Positions 13,301 through 24,643 of a stretch of DNA of 64,000 nucleotides are shown here, piece by piece. The notes beneath the pieces were generated by a model. It was not told the DNA's origin. It saw nothing but the letters and a program-made list of their open reading frames with translations, and made no database searches. This DNA comes from Tetrahymena thermophila SB210 (lineage: Eukaryota; Ciliophora; Oligohymenophorea; Hymenostomatida; Tetrahymenidae). The position numbers and the translations under genes were made by a program. The stretch covers positions 744,001 to 808,000 of the forward strand of contig NW_002476534.1 in NCBI RefSeq assembly GCF_000189635.1, read 5' to 3'. The first letter of the stretch is position 1; each line of letters opens with the position of its first letter.

Positions 13301-14719
13301 AAAATTTAAAAAATATTTGTCCATTTATTATTATTCATTTTTTTATTATTAATTTGTAATTAGTTCAAAAAAAGCTTTAAGTTAGCAAATAACAAACTCC
13401 TAATAAGATGAAAGAAAATATTATCTTTTTTGTTTCTTCCTAAAAAAAACCTTAATAAACAAATAATTAATTAATTGTATGAAATTAAAAAAAGAAGTTT
13501 TATCGTAAAAAAAATTAAATTAAATTATATTAAATTCACAATACTTGTGGTAAAAATATAGCTCATAAAATCAACTTTTCCAATTAATTTCTGACAATAA
13601 ATAATTTATAATTATTAATTTTTTTCATAAATTTGAGGTAATTATAGATATATCTTCTTTAAATGTTACTTCCTCGATAATCAAAATAGTCATAATAAAT
13701 TTTTAAAAATCCCATAATAGTTTTCATGCTAATTTTAGAATAGCTTCTTTAAATTAATTAAAGAAATTATATACCTTAATTTATATAATATCAGCCAAAT
13801 ATATGTTAAATATATTTATTCTTTTAAAAAAATCAAATATAAATTAAAGTCATTTAAAGTTAGAATAATTTTTTTCTTCTTGTTTTCTTAACAATTTTGA
13901 ACTGTAATTTTAGCTTTGATGTTTTTTTTTGGAAATTTCATCGTAAAAAAATTATGAAAAGTCTCTATAACTTACAATTTTAACAATAAATTTTTTTCTT
14001 AATAAATATTATAAATTCCTAAATATAATTACATCTTATTTAAATAATTAAAATAATAAATTATAATAAAAATGGTTGAAAAAAGTTACAGTTTGATCTT
14101 CATTTATCTTTATTTTATTAAAACCAAGATAGTAAGATTAATTTTTTCAACATACCAATTCTATTTATTGTGAAAGTGCACATATCTTTTTTTGTACTAA
14201 TTTTTTTTAAAGTAATTTGATTTTTCAGAATAAATATCTTAATTTAATAAATTTATTGTATCAATAAAAAAATAATCTTTATTTAAAGATTAAATGTAAG
14301 TCTAAATAAATCTATGTAAATTACCTAATCTGAAACTCTATAGAATAATCTTGGTTCTAGAAAACTATAAACCATCTGTTAAATAATATCAAAGTATATT
14401 AATTTATTTTAATGAAATACTAGCAAAATTATTTAAAAACACTCTTTCATGCTAATAAATAACAATTTAAAATTTTCTAAAATAGTATCTAACATTAAAA
14501 AAGATGCATTTTTAATATATAAATTTATGTAATGATATCCAATTTAAAAAGAAAAATATTATAAAATTTAAATGAGTTATTTTTATAAAACTATAATTTA
14601 TTTATTAAAAAATTAATGAAATATTTTAAAATAAAGAGATTATTTTCTAAAATATCTGAAAACTATATATTTTCTTTACTTAATTCTAATCTTTCGCTAT
14701 TATATATTAGTATCTGAAA
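13301..14719. other. Intergenic, AT-rich
   Basis: This is the 3' flank of the transporter, convergent with the uS15m gene. It is A/T-rich with long runs of A and T, and no gene could be supported. It passes into the three-copy repeat that starts near 14720. Confidence 0.55.
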
Positions 14720-15515
14720 CAAAAAAATATTGATTTAAACAATTTATTTATTTCTAAAATTATCTTAATCCATGAAATAAACATTCATTTTTATATTAAA
14801 AATGAAAAATAAATTTAATAATATATTTGGATTTGCTTATAAAAACCTTTTAAAAATTTTTTAGCTTGTTTGTTTTTTTTTTGATGAATTTCATATAAAA
14901 TATTCAAACCTATATTAATTCTAATTTTACTTGATAATAAATAAATAAATTTATTTTTCACAAAAATTTATTTGTATTTGATACAAAAAAAAAGATTTAA
15001 ACTTTAAATTTATTTATTCTAAAAATTATCCTAATCCATTAAAAAAATATTTATTTTTATTTTAAAAATGAAAAATAAAGTTAATAAAATATTAAGATTT
15101 GTTTATAAAGATCTTTTAAAAATCTTTTAGTTTGTTTGTTTTTATTTGATGAATTCGATATAAAATATTTAAACTTATTATAATTCTAATTTTATTAGAT
15201 AATTATTAAATTTATTTTTAGTTGTTATTAATTCATATTTTATGCAAAAAATGATGATTTAAAGGTTTCATTTATTTATTACTTTTTATTATCTTAATCC
15301 ATTAAAAAAATATTTTTTTTGAGGTTTAGAAAAAATTGAAATAATTTTGTTGCAAACTTTTATTTTTACTTGAAAAATGACAAAAAGATTTTTTAATATA
15401 CAAGGATTAGTTTATAAAGACCTTTTATTAAAGAAAAAACTTTCAATTTTGTTTGTTTTGATGAATTTGGTAAAATATTTAAGATTATAATTATTGATTC
15501 AATTTATATTAATTT
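14720..15515. repeat. Three diverged tandem repeats of about 260 bp
   Basis: Three successive units start at about 14720, 15000 and 15255. Each holds the same ordered blocks: a tttatttatt stretch, then attatcttaatccatt or attatcctaatccatt, a run ending aaaaatgaaaaataaa or similar, tttataaagaccttttaaaa or similar, tttgtttgttt, tgatgaattt, then ataaaatatt. The third unit has an insertion in its middle. The units lie downstream of both flanking convergent genes and have no coding potential. Their spacing (~260-280 bp) suggests unequal exchange. Confidence 0.75.
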
Positions 15516-15619
15516 ATTTGCAGTTATTTAATATGATTGACTATTAAATATAAAAATATGTGCAATTATTTATTAATCTACTAATATTTTCTATTATTGT
15601 TTTACTAATTAGACCTTAT

Positions 15620-16659
15620 TCAAATAGTTTTAACTTGTCTATTAGGTTCACCTCTAAAGTTAGCCTTATGATGACCATTAAGAGGAGGTTGATCAGGAAT
15701 ACAGAATTCTTCACAGATCCACTTGTAACGGTGGTAGTCAGTGAATCTTAAATAGTCCAACCACTTTCTTCTTTGTTCTAATAATCTAACTAAAGCTCTT
15801 CCTGCATATTTATCTTATCTGTTTTCTTGGCAGTGCTTAATCATTTTAATTAACTTTTCAGTTCTAACAGCAACTTTATATAAAAATTTAAAATTAGAAA
15901 ATGCTTACACTAATTTAATATTATAAAGTCAAAAAAGCACTAAAATGATCATATTAGTAAAACATTTTAATTGAATTTATTTTAAATATCTAATAAATTA
16001 TTTAATAAAGCTAGAGAATATTTTTGCAATTTATTTATTTATTAATTAGATTTTTATATTTTTAAAGCATTTATTATAATTTAAGTATTTCTTACCTTGT
16101 ATAGCGGCAGAACCAGTATCTCTAGGAGAAACCTTGAATTTTTAAATAGCTTGTTGAACTTTAAATTGAGTAATTTCAAATGGAGAAGCATTATTTAATT
16201 TTAATGCTCTCTTAACCATTTCGTTATAAGGTTCTAATTCTTCACTAGTAAATCCTGCTTTATAGCTTTTTAAAAATAATTTATTAATCATCTTAATTTA
16301 AATTAATTTTTAAGGCTTCTTTGAAATAGCTAGCTTAATATTTCATAAATGATAAGAATTGTAATTTATTTAATCAACAGAGGATTTTCATAATTAAAAA
16401 TGATATTTTCTAATTTATTTCCATTTAATTTAAAGCAAATTTGCTTAATTTCAGAAGCGAATCTAATAATGAATGTTGCAATTTAATATTACTTGGTATT
16501 TATAGTAACCTATTCCTTTTATTTTAACTTTTCCAAACCCTTAGGAATGAATTCTTCTAAGGGCTTATCTCTAGCAAATTATCTGCCAGATTTTGACATA
16601 GTCATAAGACCTCTCTTAACGACATGTACTAAAGAAACCTACATTAAGTTAAAATTCAT
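15620..16659 (-). CDS. Mitochondrial small-subunit ribosomal protein uS15m
   Basis: Three exons join in phase: 16510..16659, 16096..16291 and 15620..15873, with introns of 218 and 222 bp; 199 aa, ending at TGA. The S15 core is clear: S-P-R-D-T-G-S-A-A-I-Q, then H-C-Q-E-N-R-Q-D-K-Y-A-G-R-A-L, then R-R-K-W-L-D-Y-L-R, then Y-H-R-Y-K-W-I. These match the bacterial/organellar pattern D-T-G-S, D..S..G-L, R-R..L-L-D-Y-L. Bacterial S15 is about 89 aa; the extra N-terminal ~115 residues include a basic, acid-poor start (V-K-R-G-L-M-T-M-S-K) that fits a mitochondrial import signal, and a short basic C-terminal tail follows. S15 binds the small-subunit rRNA central domain. The first intron uses the less usual donor GTTACT. 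A second in-frame ATG five codons in could also serve as start. Confidence 0.88.
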
Positions 16660-17612
16660 CTAATTCAAATTTAATTTATGCTTTTTTACTTCTTTTTTAT
16701 ATGAAATCAAAAGTCAATCAATATTCTTAAATTTTCTTTTGTATTCTTTTTAGATGAATATTTTTAATACATTGATTTTATCTAAGATATGATGATTACT
16801 TATATTATTTATCATCTACTTAGCATACAATATATCCTTTCATCTTAATTAAAAACATTATAAGTTAATAAGATATATAAATAAATAATTTCATGTCACT
16901 CTACCAATTTAGTAAATCAATATAAATAAATGTACTTTCTTATTTGTAAAATAAATATATAGGTTTTTGTGCATTATTATTTAAATGCATTCTTATATTT
17001 TCTTCATTCATTATTATACACAAATTAAATTCTTATCTAGGGCTATAAATTCACTTTTTTCTTTATAATATTTTAAACCCAACTTCGAAATTAAATTTAT
17101 AACAAAATAAATTAATAAATAAATAACTAAAATTCAATTTATAATATTTTAATTTAATTTATTTTGAAATATGGAAAAATTATGTCTAAATTAAAATCAT
17201 TGTAAATTCATTTTAAAACATTTAAATCTAATTTTTAATTTTATAATTTGCTTAAATAAAACGAAGAGATTTGCAAATAATTAATCTTAAATAGTAAAAT
17301 AATTATTTTTAAATAAAAACAATATTGATAAATGCAAATTAATCATTCATTAAAAGTTTAATATTTAATTTAATGGTAACAACTAACTGCATTCATGATT
17401 CTTAAATTAATTTTATTTCTCATCAAAATTTATGTTGATTGTATCTTTCAATTTACATATCTTTGTTATATCAGTTATCAGTAAAATAAAAATTGATAAT
17501 TTTAATTTAATCAAAGTATTTTTTACTGCTTTAACGCAACAAATTACCTTTTTTATAAACTTATACAGCTCAATTCCAAATAAAAGCTACTTTAAATTAC
17601 TTATATTACATT
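16660..17612. other. Divergent intergenic region
   Basis: This spacer lies between the starts of uS15m (minus) and protoporphyrinogen oxidase (plus). It is A/T-rich with no supported gene or RNA, and both promoters must lie here. Confidence 0.6.
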
Positions 17613-19727
17613 ATGAGTTAAATAGTTCCAAAAATAGCAATTTTAGGAGGCGGTGTTTCAGGCTTGTCACAGTCTTATTACTTGCATAAAATGTTGAAAA
17701 AGTGTGACATTAAAATTTTTGAGGCTTCAAATCGAGTAAGTGGAGCTCTCTAAACAAAAAACGATGGAGGATTCTTTTTCGAACAAGGTCCTCGCTCAAT
17801 AAGAAATGGAAATACTATTTTTGAGGTACTTAAAATATGCGAAGACATAGGAGCCTTAGATCTCAGTAAAACAAAATTCAATCTTTAAGTTTAAAGTTTA
17901 TGATTTATCAATTTGAATAATTAGTTGTCCCTAGTGATAATTTTGATAATGCATATGTTTATTATGATGGTCAACTGAGATAACTACCAAGAAAGATGGC
18001 CGCAGGACCTTTATTTAATTTTATTAAAGATAATCCCAAACTAGTTTCTTCAGCATTCAGAATAAATCGTGCAAAATCATCAAGTTACAAGTAAAAACTA
18101 TTTATATAATAAATCCTTTTTTTAAAAAGAAAATTCTATGTTACTTTTAATAAAAAATAAGATACGAAAATTAACATTTTATTTCAAAATAATTTAGGGG
18201 TGATTGCAACATGGAACAATTTGTATAAAATAAACTAAGATTTGCTGGTTTTTAATTTACTGGATTATCAGATTTTATAAATACACATTTCGTTAATTCA
18301 TTCGCAAAAGGTATTTAATAAATAAATAAATTTATATATTATTAGTAGATAATATGAAATGATAAAAAAAAAAATGAATGAAATTAGGTGTTTACAGAGC
18401 AGAATCTTCTGATCTTTCTTCAGAATTGTGTCTTAAAAAGATACATATAAAGGATTATATACATGATTATATAGACCCAACTGAGTTCAAGCATCCAAAA
18501 TACTCTGATAATTTGTAATAGTTTATCTAGAGTAAGATTAAAAAAAGTAAATTAAAATATTAAATTTGAACATAAAATAAACAAGTTTTTTTATAAAAAA
18601 TTAAATAAATAAATAAATTTATTTTTAGGTGGATCTATTAATTTTTAAGGAGGGATTTAAACTTTTCTTTTCGAAGTTGCAAAGCATTTAGAAAATAAGA
18701 CATCTACATAAATAGAACTAAATTCACCAGTTTAGTAATTGATATTTAAGGACAAAAAGATTCTTGTAATTAAATTTTAGTTAAAATAGCTAATTGTTAA
18801 TTAATTGCATTTTTAAGGTTTAAAGTGGAAGCAATAATAAAGTTGAAGAATTTGATTATGTGATTTCTACATTGAATGCACCTCAAATAAAATAGATCCT
18901 TGACAACTCACAAGGCAACCAATAAAGAGTAAATTAAACATTAAAAAAATTACTTTGTTAAATTGAAGATTATTATTTTAAATAAAAATAAATAAATATA
19001 AAGATAAATCAATTAAAGACTGATTTAAGTTCAATCAAATTTTTGCCTATGGTTTCTATTAATTTAGGCTATAACAAGCCAGTCATCCCTAAAGATGTAA
19101 ATTAATATTGACACTATGTAAATCTTAATGATATATCATAATTATAGTTATACTCCTTTGGTTATCTGATTCCTTCAATTTCAGATAAAAGTTTAATTGG
19201 AGTTGTATTTGATAGCTGCTCTTATCCTACTTTAGGACCCAAAGATACAACTAGAATTTCACTAATGTTTGGCAACAAGATTGATATTAACTCTCCTTCA
19301 GAAGTTTTTATAAAAGAAGGTTTAAAGGAGTTGGGAGAATAAACTGGAATTACAGAAAAACCAGATAAAATTAACTTCTACAAGTGGGAGCCAAGTTTTC
19401 CTGAATATAATGTAAATCATTATTACAAATCTCTAAGAATGTTAGAAACTGCTAAGCATATCCATTAAAATTTCTAGGTAATTTTAATCTATTTTTTTAA
19501 TTTTATTTTATGAGAACTTTTTTATCAATTAATTAATTCATATTTTTAATATTTAAAAAAAATTTTAATTTGTTTTTCTTAAATACTTATTTATTATTTA
19601 AAAAAATATTTTAATTCGATTTATTTTATAGTTACACGGAAGATACTTATTTACTGCTGCTATTCCTGAATTAGTTTTGCTTTCAAAGTGTTTTGCAACT
19701 CAAATAAATTCTCGTTTCCATAAATGA
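17613..19727 (+). CDS. Protoporphyrinogen oxidase, haem biosynthesis
   Basis: Nine exons join in phase: 17613..17865, 17925..18090, 18198..18310, 18388..18546, 18629..18765, 18818..18928, 19019..19096, 19148..19477, 19632..19727; 480 aa, close to the ~475 usual for the family. The enzyme oxidises protoporphyrinogen IX to protoporphyrin IX using FAD and O2, normally at the inner mitochondrial membrane. The FAD dinucleotide-binding motif is at residues 12-18 (G-G-G-V-S-G-L), with an acidic E after the second strand (I-F-E-A-S). The PPOX-type F-E-Q-G-P-R-S-I-R follows. Later come D-G-Q-L-R-Q-L-P, G-V-Y-R-A (family G-I/V-Y-A-G-D), Y-S-F-G-Y-L-I-P and the C-terminal P-E-Y-N-V-N-H (family P-Q-Y-x-x-G-H). 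The typical G-D after Y-A is replaced by E-S here. Eight small introns (51-154 bp) interrupt it. There is no strong cleavable N-terminal signal. Confidence 0.87.
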
Positions 19728-19965
19728 AAATAATTTATATAAAAATTAATATGTAGAAAGTATTTTATCATTTCTGTGTTTTTTATTAGATTGAAAAATG
19801 TAATCAATTTTCTTATTAGCCTCAAACTTGATTTTTTTTAAATCTAAGATTTGAGATTTATGAATAAAAAATATTTGAAAATTAATTAATGCTGTAAAAT
19901 AATATAAAGATAATTTTCATATTTTTAAGTTTAAGTAGAAACAAATATTAAATAAAGTAACATAA

Positions 19966-21013
19966 ATGAGCTATAATGTCAAAAAATACCTTAAAATGCA
20001 GGAAATATAATAAGAAATGTTATATTTTTTTCATTTTTTTTATAGGATCTAATTAATAATTTTTCAGAAAGGATATGAAAGAAGTAGAATTTTAAAATAA
20101 ATTGAACAGACATAAAACGAGACAAAGCATAATATCTGAATGCTTGGAGTATTTAATATAATATAAAATGTTAATTAAAAAATATTTTATTATAAAAGAA
20201 AACTAAAACAATAAACACATCTAACGCAAGATGAAAAAGAAGACAATAAAAGGTATTTTATTCCATTTTTTTTAGATATTTTAAAAGTTTATCTTAAACT
20301 AGATTCGAAGGTTTAGAGACTTAGATTTAATAAGAAATTAAGTAGACATTAGATGAATACGATAGAAGGTAGAATGTAATTGCATCTTAAAAGATGAGTA
20401 ATTTTAAATTTACTAACTTTTAAAAACTAAAGGAGTCTTATAAGATATCAAGCTGAGAGAAACGTTAAAGAACAAATATTATGTGTAAGAGATTACTTAA
20501 AAAGAACAGGAATTATAGAACAAAGTAAAAGAGAAATATAAAATTAATAAATGTAGTATGTTTCTCCTATTCTGAATATGAAAAAGCTAGATTTAGCTAC
20601 TGAAATATCCCAAAAAAGATAATCTATTTCAAACGATATTGTAAAACATTTAATATTCTAAAATGATCACTTATTTGATTTATAATGCTTAGAAATAACT
20701 AAAAATGTAAAGAGATGAAGCCAAATCAAATATAGCCAGATTAAGATAAGAGTCTACATTGTCAGCCAAAAATCCAGTATTAATTATTACATAAATATAT
20801 AAAAATATATTTTAATAAAACAAAATCGTATAAAAAAAGCTTTATGATATCAAAACAGAAGAAAATATCTCATTAAATTTCTCAAAAGAATCATTAACTA
20901 ACAATAGATAATAAATGGGTTCTCTTGTTAGTTAAAGTAGATTTTAGAATTTTAGCTCTAATTTTTCTAATAATTACAGCAAAATATTATCAAATAAGAA
21001 CTTATATAATTGA
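19966..21013 (+). CDS. Short coiled-coil protein, unknown function
   Basis: I do not recognise this gene. It can be read as eight small exons joining in phase: 19966..20018, 20068..20148, 20199..20252, 20303..20397, about 20433..20552, 20591..20640, 20693..20776 and 20840..21013; about 236 aa to TGA. Introns are 35-63 bp. The acceptor of intron 4 could also be 12 bases further on, which makes that intron 47 bp, nearer the local norm. The product is Gln/Glu/Lys-rich and helical throughout, e.g. L-R-E-T-L-K-N-K-Y-Y-V-Q-E-I, with a Ser/Asn-rich end. It starts 239 bp after the oxidase stop and lies in the same orientation as the CEP164-like gene. A ciliary or cytoskeletal role would be a guess from this company only. 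Confidence 0.5.
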
Positions 21014-21662
21014 TTAAGTTGTTTTCTTATCTAATTAGATAAAAATAAAATAGTTTTATTAATAATTCTGAAAGAAGAATTTATAATAAAACAATATCAA
21101 ATAATTAATTATTCTTAATTTTAAATGATAAAAACAATAACAAAATAATATTGTTAACAATATAAATAATATTTTACTACACCGATAAGCAAATTAACTT
21201 TTAATAAGAATTAAAATAAATTTAACTATTATAAAAATAATCTAATTTTTTCGTTCGTTCGTTTTAGATATTGGTATGGTGTATGATATTAATAGAATTT
21301 TTGTGATTTATTCAAATTTTATTTAAAGATTTTATGTTTTTTTGCTATTTATTTTTGTTTATTAATCAGGAATGATAATTAATTTAAAAAATGAAGTTGA
21401 ATTTCGTTTATCTTTTTTAAATCACTTAAATTCAAAAATGTTATTGTTATTATTATATCAAATTTTAGTGGATTTTATTTAATTTATCTAAATAAATATC
21501 GCTGGTTTTATATTTGATTAAATAATTTCTTTAGTAAAGAATATACAAATAAAAGCTTTGCAAAATTAATTGAAAAAATTATCAAATCGTTGCATTGAAA
21601 TCATAAAATATAATAAAAGTATTTGAGAATTCAGTATTTGCTATAAGAGTATTAAATCAAAT
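21014..21662. other. Intergenic, AT-rich
   Basis: This spacer lies between two plus-strand genes. It contains a short (ttcg) microsatellite near 21251. No gene is seen. Confidence 0.55.
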
Positions 21663-24643
21663 ATGAATAAGTTTGGATAACATATGGGCTTAAGCTTAGC
21701 CCAGCAGAAGTAAATGATGCAACTCTAAAATTAATAAATGTAAATGATGAATTAAGATTAATGGTATGATTAACAAGAAGAAGGAGTAATTGATATCGAT
21801 TTAGATTAAATCACTAACTCTATGATTATGCAAGAGGACATAGATGAAAATTATGAACCTACATAAGAAGGTATTTGGACTTTAAATATTAATTTTATTG
21901 AAAAATGAATGATTAAGGGAATATTTTTGTTTTGGATTTCTATTTCATTTATAGATTTATTTCATAATAATATGATTTTTTATATCATATTTAGAGGTTA
22001 TTGAATATGCAAAATACTTGGGAATGGATTTAGTTCAGGATAAAGATTTATTTTATATTGCGAGAGAAGGTTTAAAGGCTCCTCTACCTGAACCATGGAG
22101 ACCTGTTAAGCATCCTTCGGGGGAGATATTTTATTTAAATTTAGAAACTAGAGAGGCTTAAATTGATCACCCATGCGATTCATACTATTAGGAGTTATTT
22201 AGAAAAGAGAAAGAAAAAAAGATGATGAGATAGGCAGAGCAAAAAATAAAGCAGATAAGAGGTGCTACTAATAATGAAGATGAGTATAATTCTATTGGAA
22301 AATCTCAATAAAAAAAGAGTTTGCCTGCAGTTTTGCCTAAACATGACATATTTTCTAAAAAGAATGACCCTTTGATAAAGATTACACAAGAGAAAAAACT
22401 TAACGAATATAGAAATCAGTAAAAATAAAAGCTTTAGGAAAGAAAGAAGGAAATAGATGAAATTTATAAAAAGAAATTCAAACAACTTGAGGAGTAGCAT
22501 CAATAAAAGTTAGAATAAATAAAGGAAGATTATGAACATAAAAAGCAAGAGGAAGAAGAAGAGCTATAAAAGTAGCTCGAAGAATTGAAAAACGATGACG
22601 AGTCTGGATTTAAAGAAGAGCTTGAAAGGTATGAAAATGAAATACGAGAAGAGCTTAAAAAAACTAATAAAACACGAATCGATGCAGAAAAAAAGGATTA
22701 TGAAATGAGGTAAAGTTAATTATTAATTGTAAAATTATTTATGCTCTATAAATTAAAAGACTCTAAAACTACAAGCAAACTATCCATTAGCAATATGAAG
22801 ATCTTTTATAAAGGAAGAAAGAAGAAATTAAGCAAGATTATGACAGAAAATTCAAGGATTTAGAAAAAGAGGAGCAAGACCTTAAAAATGACTCTAGGTT
22901 TATTGAATTTAACGAGCATGAAGAACTTGAAAATTTGAAGCAAAAATTCTTACATGAATAAGAAGAGAAATTCAATAGAGACAAGGAAAACGTTAAGAGA
23001 AAGTACTAAGAATAATTAAGGTAATTCAAAGAAAAGGAGATGGAAAAACATTAAAAAAGGTTAGATGAGCTTTATTCTAGTGTGTAAAAAGAAACTAAAT
23101 TAAAGTAAGATTTTGATGAAGAAACTTACAAAAAAGATTTAGAAGAAGAGTTGTAAGAAAAGCTAAGAGTATTTATTATTTTTAATAAATATTTTTAATA
23201 AATTATTCTAAAAATAAATAAAAAATTAGGGACTGCAAAGCGAAATTGAGAATAAATTTGAACTAGAAAAACTTAATATTCTTTAAAAACTGAAAGAGTA
23301 TGAAAATCAAAAGAAATAAGAATTTGAAAAGAAATTGGAAGCAGAGATAAAACAGGTTGAAATGCAATGGCAAAGAGAAAAAGAAAAGAAAGAATAAGAA
23401 TTAGAAATTGAAAAAAACAAAATTGAATAAAAGGCCTTAGAAGAATATTTAACCTTCAAAGCTAACTTTGAAAAGTAAATTCAAAATGAAGAGAAGGTAA
23501 TTAAATTAAATAATAATATTATTAAAAAAAATTCATTTTATTTTAAATTTCATCCAAAAAACAATTAGAAAATTAGAGATTTGTTTAATTCTGAGCAGTA
23601 AATGAAAATGGAAAAAGAAAAAATATCTCAAGAAATTATTATAAAGCTTTAAAATGAACTCAACATTCTGGTAAAATAGTTTAAGAAAAACTAAGAAAAA
23701 ATAATTGATTAAGTTGAAATTTAATTTAATTTAAATAGACTGATGAATGTAAGAAAATATAAAGGGAAAATGAGGAAATCAGACAGTAGCAAAAACAAAT
23801 TAAAGATAATATAGACTCAAAAAAGAAACTGATAGAATACACAGAAAAAGAAAAGCAGCTTATTGATGAAATTTAAGATAAAGATAAAATAATTACTCAA
23901 CTTAAATAGCAAATTGATGAGTTGGATGAGCAAGAAATTAATTTGGAAAAAGAAGAAGCTCTCAATTTCTATAAAACTAATAACACAAAAATCAAAAATA
24001 GCACTAATTAAAAATTAAACTTAAGAGATCTTGATGGTTATTCTTCAGATGGTTCTGAGGCTGTTAATTTTGAAGATAATAAGTAATTAAAATCTGCTTT
24101 AAAGCAAGTTTCTCAAGAAATAGATAAAGAAAAATATAAACTTTTAAGCGAAAAATTGTAAATATAAAATGATTTATAAACTCTTTAGAAAGAATACAAC
24201 TAAAATATAGATAACTTTGAAAAGTAATTTATTAACTAATTCACTTACTTTTTCATCAGGCAAAAAATATATTTATTTTTTTTAAATAATTTAGAAAAGC
24301 ATTTTTGATGAATATAAAGGGTGTTCTCGAATCTAAGCTTTAGGAAGTAGAGAAGAAGCTAAAACGTTTAGTGTAAATTTATTAAATCAAATTTTATTTA
24401 AATTTTGTTAAATAATAAAAAATTAGAAAAGTTAATGGCTTAATAGGTAAAAATTCAGAAGGCGAATCTTCTTAAAACTAATAGAAAATATAAGTAATCG
24501 AATCTGAAATATAAATTAAAAATTAAGTTAAATAGATCAATTAAACAAATTAAACAGAAACAAATAAAAATAATAATGAAATGAGTAGCAAATTTCTTTA
24601 AGATTATAATAATTTTTTAAGTAAATATAACTCCAAATAATGA
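21663..24643 (+). CDS. CEP164-like basal-body distal-appendage protein
   Basis: Eight exons join in phase: 21663..21870, 21995..22709, 22760..23168, 23230..23496, 23569..23670, 23739..24223, 24295..24372, 24427..24643; 826 aa ending at TGA. The N-terminal module matches CEP164: an E-Y-A-K-Y-L-G-M-D lead, then A-R-E-G-L-K-A-P-L-P-E-P-W, then G-E-I-F-Y-L-N-L-E-T, then D-H-P-C-D-S-Y-Y. This is the WW domain that in animals recruits TTBK2 to the mother centriole. The first WW tryptophan is W104; the second is replaced by I126. The rest (about residues 170-740) is a long charged coiled coil rich in E, K and Q, again as in CEP164. Its likely place is the transition-fibre region of ciliary basal bodies. 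Animal CEP164 is longer (~1,450 aa). The start ATG precedes a Met/Gln-rich stretch and is the first in frame. Confidence 0.82.

Noticed and set aside
17866-17924. Frameshift in protoporphyrinogen oxidase exon 1
   Set aside because: A 59-bp GTAA..AG intron restores the frame and gives the expected D-L-I-V-P-S-D family context.
20253-20275. A 23-bp intron in the coiled-coil gene
   Set aside because: A 50-bp intron from the same donor keeps the frame and matches the length of neighbouring introns.
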